From Diploscapter coronatus (Eukaryota > Nematoda > Chromadorea > Rhabditida > Rhabditidae), in assembly GCA_964036155.1 (NCBI GenBank), contig OZ038423.1, positions 76,275,249 through 76,339,248 of the forward strand: DNA of 64,000 nt, in the 5' to 3' direction. The notes under the pieces are model-generated. The model made no database searches and was not told the origin of the DNA. It saw only the letters and a list, made by a program, of their open reading frames with translations. The position numbers and the translations under genes are program-made. Positions 11,937 to 23,327 of this stretch are shown here, one piece after another. Every line of letters begins with the position of its first letter. Position 1 is the first letter of the stretch.

Positions 11937-14900
11937 TGTGACTGAAAATTAGTTGTGTTGCATTTGATGAGGATAAAACTTTACAAATCGAAATAATTGA
12001 GAGTTTCGTCGTTAGAAATCGATTCATGTGAAATAATTAAAAATGAAAAAAATTTTCAGCATAAAATAAGTGCGTAAAATAGAGAATGAGGATTATTGAG
12101 TTTTGCCAAGATTAAAAACCAAGAAATTTTGCGCATTATTCGTCGAGAGTTTACAATGAAACGAATGTTTTTTCTTCGTTTTAATTCAGCAGCAGCAACA
12201 AATGAGCAAGAGACAAACAAGTGCAATGATTGTTCACAATTATGGCTTCTTCTTCCCTCCCCTCTCCCTTATGACTTCCCCACTTCCTCTACTTGCCCCT
12301 TTCCATTGTCCTTTGTTTCTGCCTCGAATCGTCCTGACTTTGTCTCTCGCCTTGTAATGAATGGCACAACAAATGAGACTTGAACCGAGTCAAACTGAGG
12401 CATAGGATGAAGATGAAGACGAAGAAGAAGGAGAAAAGACAGAAAGCAGTGGAGCGGAAGGAAGCAGAATGGACGACTTGAAGGGGACAGGAGGTGTTCT
12501 TGCTCTCGGACAGAGGCAATACGATGAAGCTGCAAGGGAATCGAAGAAATAATCGAATTATGCAAACGGGCAAAATCGAATCAAAGAGGACGCATAGGGA
12601 CAGAGAGCAGGGGGCACAAACTGGAGGAAATGGAAAGATACGGCCAGGGGAAGGGAGGGAAAGTAAGACGAGAGGGTAGGGGAAATGGAATACAAGTTGG
12701 AAGGGGAGATATCAGATGTCAGGATGGGATGGAGATGGCAAGGATGGAATGGGGAGCATCCGTGGGACAGGGACAAGAGGAGAAGGACAAGATGCCGATG
12801 GAATGACTGGGGTGGCTTGAGGGTGGATTGCAGGAATGCACACTACTGCTTTGAATTAAAGGTCGAAGCTAATAGATTAAAGACGAGTGCAACAATAAAA
12901 TCTTATTTATTTTTATCAATAGTTCTGGATAGAGTTATAGACTACAAGAACAAGAATATAATGCAAAGATGATGAAGTCTATTGCATGTTTAAAAAAGTG
13001 AGGCTTCAAAACTCAACTCATATCAACAGTTGATAATCATGCTCTTTGATGTCTGAGCGATTTGGTCACTGAAAATCGTTTTTTTTTGTTGTATATTCCT
13101 AGAATTTCTAGCGATATACACTTGCACGATAGTATTGAAATGTGGCTATTATCACTGATAATCAACGATTGATTATTTTCTTTTTGACTAGACAATGGTC
13201 ACTTTTGTCTCGATCGAGAATAGGAATATTTCGCGAAATGTGATCCCAAGGTAACAAAACATTCATTCACCAATTTATCAAAAAGTCATAATTTTCGCGA
13301 GATTTGTGGTTACAATGATCAATATTCGTGTTTTTATTTTAAAATATCTGCCTAAAATTTAATACGAAAGGGTAATTGCCATTTAAGAACCGATAATTTG
13401 GCTAAAATAGAATGCTAAGCCAGGAAAGATTTTGATCTCGAATTTGATCTCTGAACAAGACCAAATAGTATCTGCAATCTCAGAGTCATCATCATAATAA
13501 GGAATAAGCAAAGCATAGAGAAATGAAGATGCGCTGCAATGAATAACACGATGTGTGAACGTGCGGTTACTGGCAGAGTTAATTACAAGTCAGCTCATGA
13601 AGAAGGAAGAGGTCAGTTTGGAATAAGAAGAAGGGAAGGGAACGAGAGAGCTGTTTAGCATGGAAATGATGCTTGATGATATGAGTAGAAGAGACAAAAA
13701 AGGAAATAGATTTGAACAGAGCAAGGGGGAAGAGAGGAAAATGGGAATGAGAGGTGTGGAAATGAGCAGTAGCACTTCCTCTCCACCTCTCTCCAACCAC
13801 CATTATCCCCTCTACACTTCGCACCTAAAAGCCTCACAATTTTGACAGCTTTTTCTACTAAACCAGCAAATGACAGCTATCAAATGAGTTAGATGAGTTA
13901 GCAACCCCCTGACAATCTAATGCAATTCATCCAGAAAAGTGCCTGCTGCCTGATATTGAAAAGCCCTTCGCTCATTGTCACTGAACTGCTCCATACAAAT
14001 AAATCACAGATACTTATGTGGGGCGGGCAGAAAAAGAGAAAAGAAGGAAGAACAATGAATCGGTGGAAGAAGAAGAACGGAAGCTGGTCGAATCTGGAAT
14101 CTCGGAAAGAAGCAGTTATGCTCGAATGCATTATGCAAAATGTGCATGGAGGGGATATTTGGTGGATGTGACACAAGAATGATATTCAGCAATCGCATTG
14201 GCCATTTCGAGAGGATTATGCAGCGAATTCCGTGATATGCACAACTTATCTTTTAAACCCGTGACGAACGCGCATAATATTTTATCGTCTATAGATAGAT
14301 GCAGGATATTAGAAATCCGAAAAAAACACGAGTTGTTTATGCGCGAGAAAAAGGGATTCAAGTGAAGCATTTATTTTAGTAATGGAGGCGTTATGATGAT
14401 TGCATCGGAAAGAAGGGGTGATGAAGAAAGGAATGCGAATGGTTGTTGATCCGTCCAAAGAGAGCAGGGAAAGTATTGCAAAATGCGGGGAATGGAGGCT
14501 TTATCTCCCTATGGAGAAATCAGCCTGTGGTGCATAACTGCTTGGCTGCCTGACTGCCTGCTGCTTCCCTCATTCCTCGCGAGCGGCTTCCTCTGTTAAT
14601 CCTCTGTCCTCTTTCCTTGTCACTTCCACAACACCGGATAACATTTTCTCCTTCTTCGCCAAAATAGAGCGGAAATGAAATGAGATGAAGCGCCGTTTTG
14701 ACGTGCAAATTATCGAGTTGGCAAAATGAATGCACATTAGCTGGGAGTTACGTCTGCATAAAAGTCGAAATATCATGATGAATGAATACTACAAAAATAG
14801 GAATTTCACGCGTACATATTATCAATCAGAAATATGCATGCTTTCCAAATGCAACAAAGTTAGTTGATCTTCGCAAGAAAGTCATCAAAAATAACTTTGA

Positions 14901-16712
14901 TTACAAATTCATAATGAAGTGGAGTCATTGAAGCATTCTGGGTATTTTCAAAGACCGACCAATTGCGACAGAGTAAATCGTTCAAAATTCAAATATACCA
15001 AGTGTGAATTGCGCAATATTGAAATTTGCGTAAAAATTCTCAATACAATCACAATCATTGACATTCTTCGATTTCGTTGGAAACAATACGCAAACTGCCT
15101 TGCATTTTATTTTCGCGTATTTTATTCTGTCTCAACTCATTGGGCTTCGAAAATATCAAAGTGCAGAAAATGCTGATCTTCAAAATGAAGAGTAAAAGTG
15201 CTTAAGTTTCTTCCAACGAAACTGGAACTACCATATGAATTGCTTCGCTTACTTCTAATGAAAAACCGACTGGATGAAAATGAATCTAGAAAATATCTGT
15301 TATCTGCCAGACATGCAGACAGCTAGCCAGCTACTGATATGGAGGGATACCGCACTGCTCCTTTCATCTGCCCCTCTCTCCCCCAAGAGATTCTTATCCT
15401 TATCCGAATAGCCCCGATGCATTTCACTCGCACTGCCAAAAACGAATGAAAAAGGCGAGAAAATAAGAGTCTGAGAAGAAACGCAGAAATGCAGATGGAA
15501 GAAGGCAAGCAGGGGAGGAGTAGTAAGTAGAGCTGCTGCTGCTGGACTGACTGCTGGAAGCCCCATAGCCCCTTGAGAAACAGAAACATTTGTTGTAGAG
15601 GGGGAGGAGTCAAAAGAAGCAGCAAAAGGAGACAAAAAGGGGATGCATAATGAGGTGGAAGATGTGGAAATTGGAATTGGAATTCAGGGATTAGCAGATA
15701 GGCACATGATGGAATGGAGTGCAGGGCTGACATTCCATTTGCAGAAGTGTCGAATGCAAATGCTCGTCCCTGCTCGATGCAGGCCTAGTCAACTGAAAGC
15801 GACACGGATAATGATAAGCAGCAAGCAGATAATTGAAAGTGCAGCCACAGTCAGTCAAGCGAAAAACCACAAATACTCATTTTATCTATCAACAAAATAA
15901 CTTTTGTGACATAAGAATACAAAGAGTAAATATAGTATAAATACCAATAACAAGTATAGTAAGACTTTTTCCGAACCAATCTTCAACGATAAATTCGATT
16001 CGCATTCTTAGATTAGCAGAAAAGTTGGCAATGATTATGCCTACCAAAATCAACAAAATAAAGTTCACGTGAAAACGAATAGCGTAGCTTTGCGTTTCAT
16101 ACAGACATAAATTAGGCGTCAGAACGATATGACAATAAATAATTGGACAATGGAGACATGGATGCGCGTTGCCATAGCATCTTCGCCTGCATCACCACAT
16201 TTGCACATCTTATTGGATCTCTGTGGAACGGCCCAAGTGCAATTGGATTGGAAAGGAAGAATCAGGTCTAATTATAGGTGTCAGAACACATTTTGGATTT
16301 GCTACTCATTGCTGTTCGAAAATTCTTATTTAACGTGTAGGGCAACAGCTATATGATTAAGGACGGAGGGCTTAACTCTAGGAGACATTCCATCAGTTTT
16401 TCGAAATACCCTTCGTCAGATAGTAACTGCCAAGATGTAGTCAATTTGTTTGGAATCTTAAATTTCAACAATTCAAAGTAAAAAAAGCGAAGTTTTCAGT
16501 TTCGAAAAATACTTTTGAATCTAAATTTTCGAAATAATAGTGAAATTCAGAACAGTCCTGAATGCGTAAATATTTCTGTTCAATATTGCAATCTGATTCT
16601 ATTTTATTCTACACTCGAAACATGAATTCTAAATAAGTTAATATGGTCCATATTTTTGAAGTTGTATCATAGAAGAAATGTTCTTCATAGGCTTCTGACG
16701 AGCTAGTAGTAC
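11937..16712. other. Long non-coding gap with purine-rich blocks and a possible gag-like relic
   Basis: Purine-rich plus-strand blocks occur at about 12400-12830, 13600-14100 and 15460-15700. Long frames in them are composition artefacts. At 14131-14370 (-) one frame contains ILCAFVTGLKDKLCISRNSL and NPLEMANAIAEYH, which vaguely recalls retrotransposon Gag helices. No intact element or coding gene was supported. Confidence 0.35.
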
Positions 16713-18102
16713 CTAAAATATGGACCTTTCGAGTTGTGGAGATTTGGCAATTACATAATTGAAGCCCGGCCCGTAAATTGTGTAGATTTCTGTATGCGAA
16801 AATTCAGTTCCAAATAAATCAATCATCTAAAAATTACAATATTCTGCAGAAATAAGATATCAGTATAATCATACAAATTGCATTCCTTTGGCTTCATCGA
16901 CTTCTTTCAGTTCGCCGAAAACAACATTCGATACCAGAATTCCTAGATTTCAAATATTATTACTATTGCATAATAATTTCAATTTTATATAAAAATTACC
17001 ATCTTCGCCAAGAAGAAGTCCCATATTCTTAATGACATCCTCGTCTAAAAATTCCTTCACAGGGGCTGTTATGTAATTGTTTCTGTTCGAATACGTTGCG
17101 TCGAGAAGAATGGCATCAAATCGTTCGCCTATAAATATTCGTATCCCATTTTATTGACCTGATTACTACCTCTGTACAAAGCTTCCTTCAAATATTCAGC
17201 TCCATCATTAACAATCACTCGATGCCTTTCATCATCCTTGATTCCGAACCAATCGACCGCCAGTTTTGTTATCAATGGAGATAATTCGACTATTGTCAAA
17301 TTCACCTGGCATTTTTTAACCTTACTTATGATATAGCGTGAAGTCCAACTTACTTCTGGATATTTCCAGGCAATGTGACTGCTGAACGTCCCTCCGCCCA
17401 ATCCAATCATTAGGATGTTCATTGCTAGATCCTTCTTATCGTCGGGAATATCGAGAGCCCAGAATATTGCGTCTAAGTATTCATCCTTCCAAAACACGCC
17501 TTTATTTGACTTACTTCCAAACGTTCCCTCATATGGACCAGATGCTAGCCATTGATGATCGATTTCCCACTTGCTTGAGTCCAATGCATTTAGCGTTTTA
17601 TCTTCAAACAATAGACACGCTTACATTTTATCACTTATGATCGAAGTTTCAAATTACCCGTTGGCGTTTTCAATATTGCACCCGAAAATTCCGCTTCTTT
17701 TGCATCCTGCAACAACATTGCACGATAAATGTAAGGTCTGAAATATGACTTATCATAGATCTTCGAAGACTCTTCTGACTAACATATATCCCAACTGAAA
17801 GAGATAATCAGCTATTGCATAGCAGGTTGTATTATCGCAAACTTGATCCCGTTTTATATCTTCTGAAATGAAATCACGATATTAGCAAATACCTCAATAA
17901 CGTAATTTAATGAATGACCTTCATATTTGTGCCGTAATAATCGATAGAAAATTTGAGATGAAATTTGTACATTTTCACTCGAAACCCCTGCATTTACCAG
18001 TTCAGTCTGAAAGATGAACACGAATCGAAGCTTAAATGAATAAATTAAACCTACGCTAATGAAATTAAAAATGTAAATGAAAGTGAATAGATAAATCGAC
18101 AT
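16713..18102 (-). CDS. Spermidine-synthase-like class I methyltransferase with apparent signal peptide, about 330 aa
   Basis: Eight or nine short exons with consistent phases give about 330 residues. The N-terminus (MSIYLFTFIYIFNFIS) is followed by TELVNAG after a 48-nt intron and looks like a signal peptide. A mid-protein SAM-binding motif reads ILMIGLGGGTFSSH. It is followed by the acidic strand NLTIVELSP, then RVIVNDGAEYLKE and FDAILLDATYSN. This order matches the spermidine synthase/METTL13 C-terminal methyltransferase fold. A CDNTTC pair near residue 55 fits a secreted or ER-lumenal protein. The polyamine-synthase catalytic Asp pattern is not clear, so the substrate is unknown. The C-terminal exon encodes GPGFNYVIAKSP and ends at a TAG at 16713. 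Confidence 0.75.
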
Positions 18103-19307
18103 GTCTGCAGGGTTAGGGCAGGGGCCAAACAGGTTGCAGTAGCTGTATTCGATGATTCGATGCTGTTTCTGTTTCTGCCAACCGGCCAGAGTCTTCCCCT
18201 TCTCTCTCTACTCCTTCTCTGGTTTGTAATACCAAGACACAGACCATTTCAAGTAAATCTACACCTGAAATATGAACGGTATACAACTTGGAAGGGACAA
18301 AGAAAAATCAGCAAAATGCAGGGAACTGAAGCGTAAGAAATCTGGAAGAAACACGTAAAAGCGCAAAAGTGCAACATGTGGAGGAAATTAATGACCAAAC
18401 AGAAAACTGGATTCGAAATAAAATTGCAACAATGGGTTCTTCTGTTAACCGAGAAAAACATGCAATATTCGAAATTCTTTGCATAAAATAATACTCGTTA
18501 GGTAATTGTGCCATCATTGTGGAAGCGTGAAGTCTCTTATTTCTTACGGCAACAATGAATACTCAATTAGTAGTATAAATTTTACAAATTCTGGAAGAAA
18601 ATATTCTTATGGAGGTCGAAAAGTCAACCGGAAGTATCGACAATTCTTCATTCGATTTCCATGACAACAAAACGACTTCTTTTCATTAATCTTCACAGCT
18701 TTCTGCCACCAGTCAATCCAACACAAATCGTTCACTTCTTTAGAATACTCGAAATAAATGTAAGGATCAGACAAACATTTGTGGGAAAATTATTGCTGAA
18801 CTTTTAATTTTTTTGAAAATTTTCACATGCACTAACATTAGTCATTTTGTATTCAATAGATTACCGAAAAGAAATGGGAAAGAACTCGGAAAAGTCCAAA
18901 GCTGAAATAAGACTACCTGTAAAATTCGCCAGGTTTTGAGAGTAGGGGGTGTAGGCAAATGAGAAAAATAAAAAAGAACTAGTGAATTTTACAGGAGGCC
19001 CTGAAATAGCACCAAAAATTGTAGTAATCAGAAATTCATTTGCTAATTATTGTCAGAGTCAGTATCCTATCCTATCATATCTTTTGGTGAACCCTCTATG
19101 CTCTATAAAATACTTTGTTCAGAATTATACTCACAAACTGCATATAAGAATGATAACACATGCAAATTTCACTAGTTTTTGATAATCAGCCCATTTGATA
19201 GTGTGAATCCATGATTGCTTTATCGTCCATTGATCGATTTGCAATAGTGATCCATTCCATTCCCTGACCCACTATCCTCTTCTTCATGTCAAACCCCATG
19301 CGCAGCC
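18103..19307. other. Intergenic spacer between divergent genes
   Basis: About 1.2 kb between divergent starts (methyltransferase minus, ZP protein plus). It presumably holds both promoters. No convincing exon or repeat was recognised. Confidence 0.4.
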
Positions 19308-19878
19308 ATGATATTTATGCTTTCACTTTATTTCTGTCTCGTTTTCTCCGTGTTTCTGCCCGTTTCGAGAGGCAAACAGCTGTCAGAAGCACCCGATTCG
19401 TCGTGTCAATTCTCTGTTCATAGAGAGGGTCCTGATGGACCTATTGTTGTAGGTATTCATTTACCTACAGACTATCAGAACGGTAACTATATGCTCAGAT
19501 TCTTCCTTGGACGATGAGCTCTACTACAAAATAGTTTGTTCATCCCGACCTGCATCTTGCTTGTCCGTTTCAAACTGCACTGTCAGTGATTCATCAGCCG
19601 AGTCTACCCAGTCGATTCAAATCATCGATACGAATGGCTGCAGTCTCGACACTTCCCTCTTCTCCCATGTTCAGGTATTATGTTTGCTTAATCACGATTT
19701 TATTGCGTATCATGTTCAGTACTCCTCCCATTCCTCAGCAGTAATTCACAATCCCTTCCCAATTCGTTTTCGCAATTCCGGTTCCGGTTCTGTGAATCTC
19801 GACTGCCAAACAACGTTTGAAGACAAAGATTCCGAGGGAGAAGAATGTAAGCGGTTCAATTGTGATCAGAAGCAGTAG
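19308..19878 (+). CDS. Short secreted ZP-domain (cuticlin-like) protein, 159 aa
   Basis: Three exons (19308-19452, 19499-19674, 19720-19878) with 46- and 45-nt introns give 159 aa. The signal peptide is MIFMLSLYFCLVFSVFLPVS. The mature part has CQFSVHREGPDGPIVV, then LDDELYYKIVC, the ZP hallmark IQIIDTNGCSLDTSLFSHVQ, and VNLDCQTTF. These correspond to the 'C.. REGPDGPPV..', 'VYHKWTC' and 'LID-x-GC-x-LD' elements of cuticlins. Only the linker and ZP-C part seem present, and there is no transmembrane anchor or furin site, so it is about half of a typical cuticlin. Likely role: cuticle or apical matrix component. The unspliced frame reads through the first intron. Confidence 0.75.
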
Positions 19879-20819
19879 TTCATTCATGGATGCATAATTT
19901 TATCACCAGAAATGGTTATAATTTAATTAGAATTTGATTCGTAAAGAGATATCCTCGTAAGACCTTGGAAATCCCGATATAATAATGGTAGACTTGGTGT
20001 TCATTTTCACCGAAATAAACGAATTCATTGTTCTCACAGGCAGTTCATCGAACAGTCATTCATTACACAACGAAGCAAATGGGCGGAAAGTTAGCAGGAA
20101 GGAGAGGGAATGAATCCCTTTAATGAGATTGATAGGCCACGCCCACAAATATCGAATATCGGCCAATCTCTCTACTTCCCTACTTTGTTATCGCAACAGT
20201 CATTCTCACTCGATCGATATATCTGTCGGGTCTCAATTGTTGTCGTTTGTCTGTGGCTGTTTTTGTATTTACGTGACTGTTGTTTTGATTTACCAGTTTG
20301 TCAGTCGAGAATTTGCATTGTGCAACGATGCGAGAGATCTATCAGCCAGAGAAAGAGAGAGAGAGAGAGGGAAAGGGATCTTCCCTCGCCAATTCGGCTC
20401 GCGCCCTTTGCGTTTCCAGTTTGAGGCAGTCAGACAGCGACAGTCAGGTGGCAATTAGCCTGCATCTCTGCACGCAGGGTATTGTTCCCAATTCAGTTAT
20501 ATCCCAATCTGTTCCAGTCAACCTCATTGATCCACCCTCTTCCTGCAATTACAGAGGATCTTCATCTTCATCGTCCATTCCTCCAGCCATTTTATTGCCT
20601 CCTTTCTTCCTTCCTTCCCCTCACCAATCCCCTCCAGCATTTCATCTTTCATCGTTTCATGTATCTCTTCCCTCTTTCCTCGCCTTTTGTGCTCCTTTCA
20701 TTTCATGCATATTTGTTCACGACTTCTCCTCACTTACTGCTCTGTTCAATTTCTGCATTCTTAAACTCTGCATTAAATTCTGCAGTCAAACAGTCTCGAA
20801 TTTGTTGCAGACAGTCAAA
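19879..20819. other. Spacer / 5' region of the secreted precursor gene
   Basis: It includes a GA dinucleotide run (20349-20370), then a strongly pyrimidine-rich plus-strand block (about 20480-20760) just before the next start codon. A long frame from 20298 is open across it but is Ser/Pro/Phe-biased and probably non-coding. Confidence 0.4.
20349..20370 (+). repeat. GA microsatellite
   Basis: A run of about ten GA units (gagagagagagagag core), upstream of the gene starting at 20820. Confidence 0.85.
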
Positions 20820-22462
20820 ATGCGGAATAGCCTTTTACTTCTATGGATGTTTTGGTTGGTAACTGCTGCAATCGATGGTTATTTCGTTGAAGAAGAGCAG
20901 CAGATGAGGCATAAACGACAGGGTAGATCTTCATGATGAATAAGTTGATCCTCACAATATCAAATTAGCAGTGTCAATCGACGACATCATTTCTGGAGCT
21001 CTTAATCTGGTCCGTCCGATATTTGACACTTCACAGCCTCTTCGAGCTCCTAGCACTTTCGTTAGTTATTCTGGTTTTTCTAAGTTATGAATTATAAAAT
21101 TTAGTCAGATGTAAGTAAAAACGATATGCGTGATTCCTCTGTGCTGGGTGCTGACGAGCAACGATCGATTCTAAGGAAGATTCCCCTATGTAAAGGAGGA
21201 GACAGTCGGTTGGAATAATGATTTTTCTCCATTCTTCAGTTTACATTTGCAGAATATGTCAATTCATCTCCTGTTCGGCAGAGAATTTCAAGAAAGACCA
21301 GACATTCTCGAATATTCAATTGGCCGCTCAGATATTGGGCGATTCGAAACTGCGGAAGGCTGTTGCATCGTGAGATTTGATATTGGAAATGAAAAAAAAC
21401 AAAGTAGCTGTTCAGTAATCCAGAAGCAGTGACTTCAGCTTGCAAAGAACAAGGCATGGACGACAGTGAATGCCGAGTTTTCGGTTCCGGATTCCAACTC
21501 ATCAATAAGTATGCATATCTTCGACATGATTATTGACATTTTGATAATTTTTAGCTTTCTGGGCCGAATAGAAAAAGCGGAAGAGAAGCGTAAAGATGAG
21601 AAGATTACGTCACCCTTAGAGCCGCAAAATGATGCACCGATTGATGGAGATGGAGAGAATGTTGATTGGGTCAAATTTATAGTCTATTTGAAAAAAAAAC
21701 ACTGAGTGAAGTTCATATAGAATAATAGTGATAAAATCCAATGAATTATTTTGTCCTTTTAGGATTATAATGAAGTGTCAAGGCGAGATAAGCCCGCAGT
21801 TAATAGTGGATCTCGAACTTGGAGCAGCAATGTGCAACCAATTAGTCAGTCGATATTTATTTAGCCTGAATTTATTCGATATGGACACCATTTAGATGAG
21901 ATGATTATCCCCGAACGAAATGATTTGGTGTCAAGTCTGACCCCACCCCCTTTTCTGCCGCCCATCTTCACCTTCCCAGCTCCCACAACTCCTTTGGCTC
22001 CACCCTTAGCATTTCCTACTGTCAAATCGATCATTTCACCGTTCATCACGCAGAAACAATTATTAGAATTAGACGCTAAGGCATTGCTAGTTTATCTCGT
22101 TCATTATTCTTTCGATTTTTAGAATGGTCTGTTTTCAAGACGAATGAAACGAGATGCTGATCTTCATGACGATATTTACGACGAAACAGGGACAAGTGAG
22201 GAACGAGTCAAACGAGCTGATTATTATGATCAACTGTCTGATAAGCCGAAAAGTAAGAATTTTCATGGGATTAGCAATTTTCTATGATTCTTTAGAAGAT
22301 GAAGATCCTGGCAAGAGCTTCATTCAAATGGACGCAGCCTCAGGGGATGATTATTACGACAGTATTGATAGTGGCAAGAAGAAATCGTCCTCAAGTGGAA
22401 AGTCGAGTAAATCGCAGAATGGAGGACTGAAAGATTGCATATCGCTATTGGGAATTATCTGA
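20820..22462 (+). CDS. Secreted precursor protein with dibasic sites and acidic Tyr/Ser tail
   Basis: The ATG at 20820 opens a signal peptide (MRNSLLLLWMFWLVTAAIDG) followed by EEEQQMRHKRQ, a likely furin-type site. Further exons are 20972-21060, a small uncertain exon near 21105, 21240-21369, about 21424-21508, 21555-21681, 21763-21844, 21896-22089, 22123-22252 and 22296-22462. They encode a basic segment with a lone Cys, two cysteines (TSACKEQGMDDSECRVFGSG), a charged linker, a Pro/Phe-rich stretch, then SRRMKRDADLHDDIYDET and the tail GDDYYDSIDSGKKKSSSSGK. The many basic-pair sites suggest a processed secreted protein or matrix component. No family is recognised. The exon near 21105 is ambiguous: a 6-nt micro-exon before a perfect GTAAGTA donor also keeps frame. 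Confidence 0.6.
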
Positions 22463-23327
22463 ATGACTAGCCAAATGACAAGTTATTCCAATTATATGGA
22501 ATGTAGAAATTCAACGAGTAAAAATATCGTTAATTCAAAAAAAGTCTTATTCGTTAAAGAATTTACGATATTTTAGGCTCAACAACTATTTTTGTTATTG
22601 TTATGTCTAGATTCTATCTCGCAGCGATCATATCATCATGAGCAATATTGCATTCAAATATTCACGGGTCATTGTGTTTTTTCTATGATTCCACCCATTC
22701 CTCTTTCACAACTCTCATGTATTAGATGAGATTTGTCATGTTATTATTATTATCTCTAATTTTCATCTCCCACCTTCATCTTTCTATAACAAACATTGTC
22801 TTCCATGTATTATCATCGAGTGCCTTTCATGTATATACAGGGTAAATAAATCAACTTTTGCTATTCCTTGAACTGCTCTTTCTGCATTTGAATGAACAAC
22901 ACAGCTCAGTGAATTTGAGAATTACTTGATTTCATCACTTATTGAAAATGATTGCTCGCGACATTTCCATTTGAAACTCGAAGGCTTTGTGCAAGAGCAT
23001 CAGAATAAACCTGCAGATAATTGAGGTGAATTCCGCTCCAATTACTTCTAAAATAAGCACTGTAAATTAGTTGATTATTTCTTCTGCAACCTGACACTGC
23101 ATTGCTATCATATGGAGATGAATTCTAATTTCACCATTACAAGTACTTGATTTGCCATGATTATTATGCAATTCCAGATCTTTTCATTAAAAAAAATTCT
23201 TCATTTATTTAAAATTCGACGTTTCCTAATACTCGTATTCATTAAAATCCTCAATATCAAGTCTTCATTCGAAATAATTATCACAGGAAAGTAATGCAAA
23301 AAAACTACTCGTTAAAATTAATGCTCA
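22463..23327. other. AT-rich spacer between convergent genes
   Basis: Both neighbours end here, so it contains two 3' UTRs. No open frame or repeat of note was seen. Confidence 0.5.

Noticed and set aside
20298..20819. N-terminal extension of the frame into the secreted precursor gene
   Set aside because: Composition matches the pyrimidine-rich 5' region, and the ATG at 20820 begins an ideal signal peptide.
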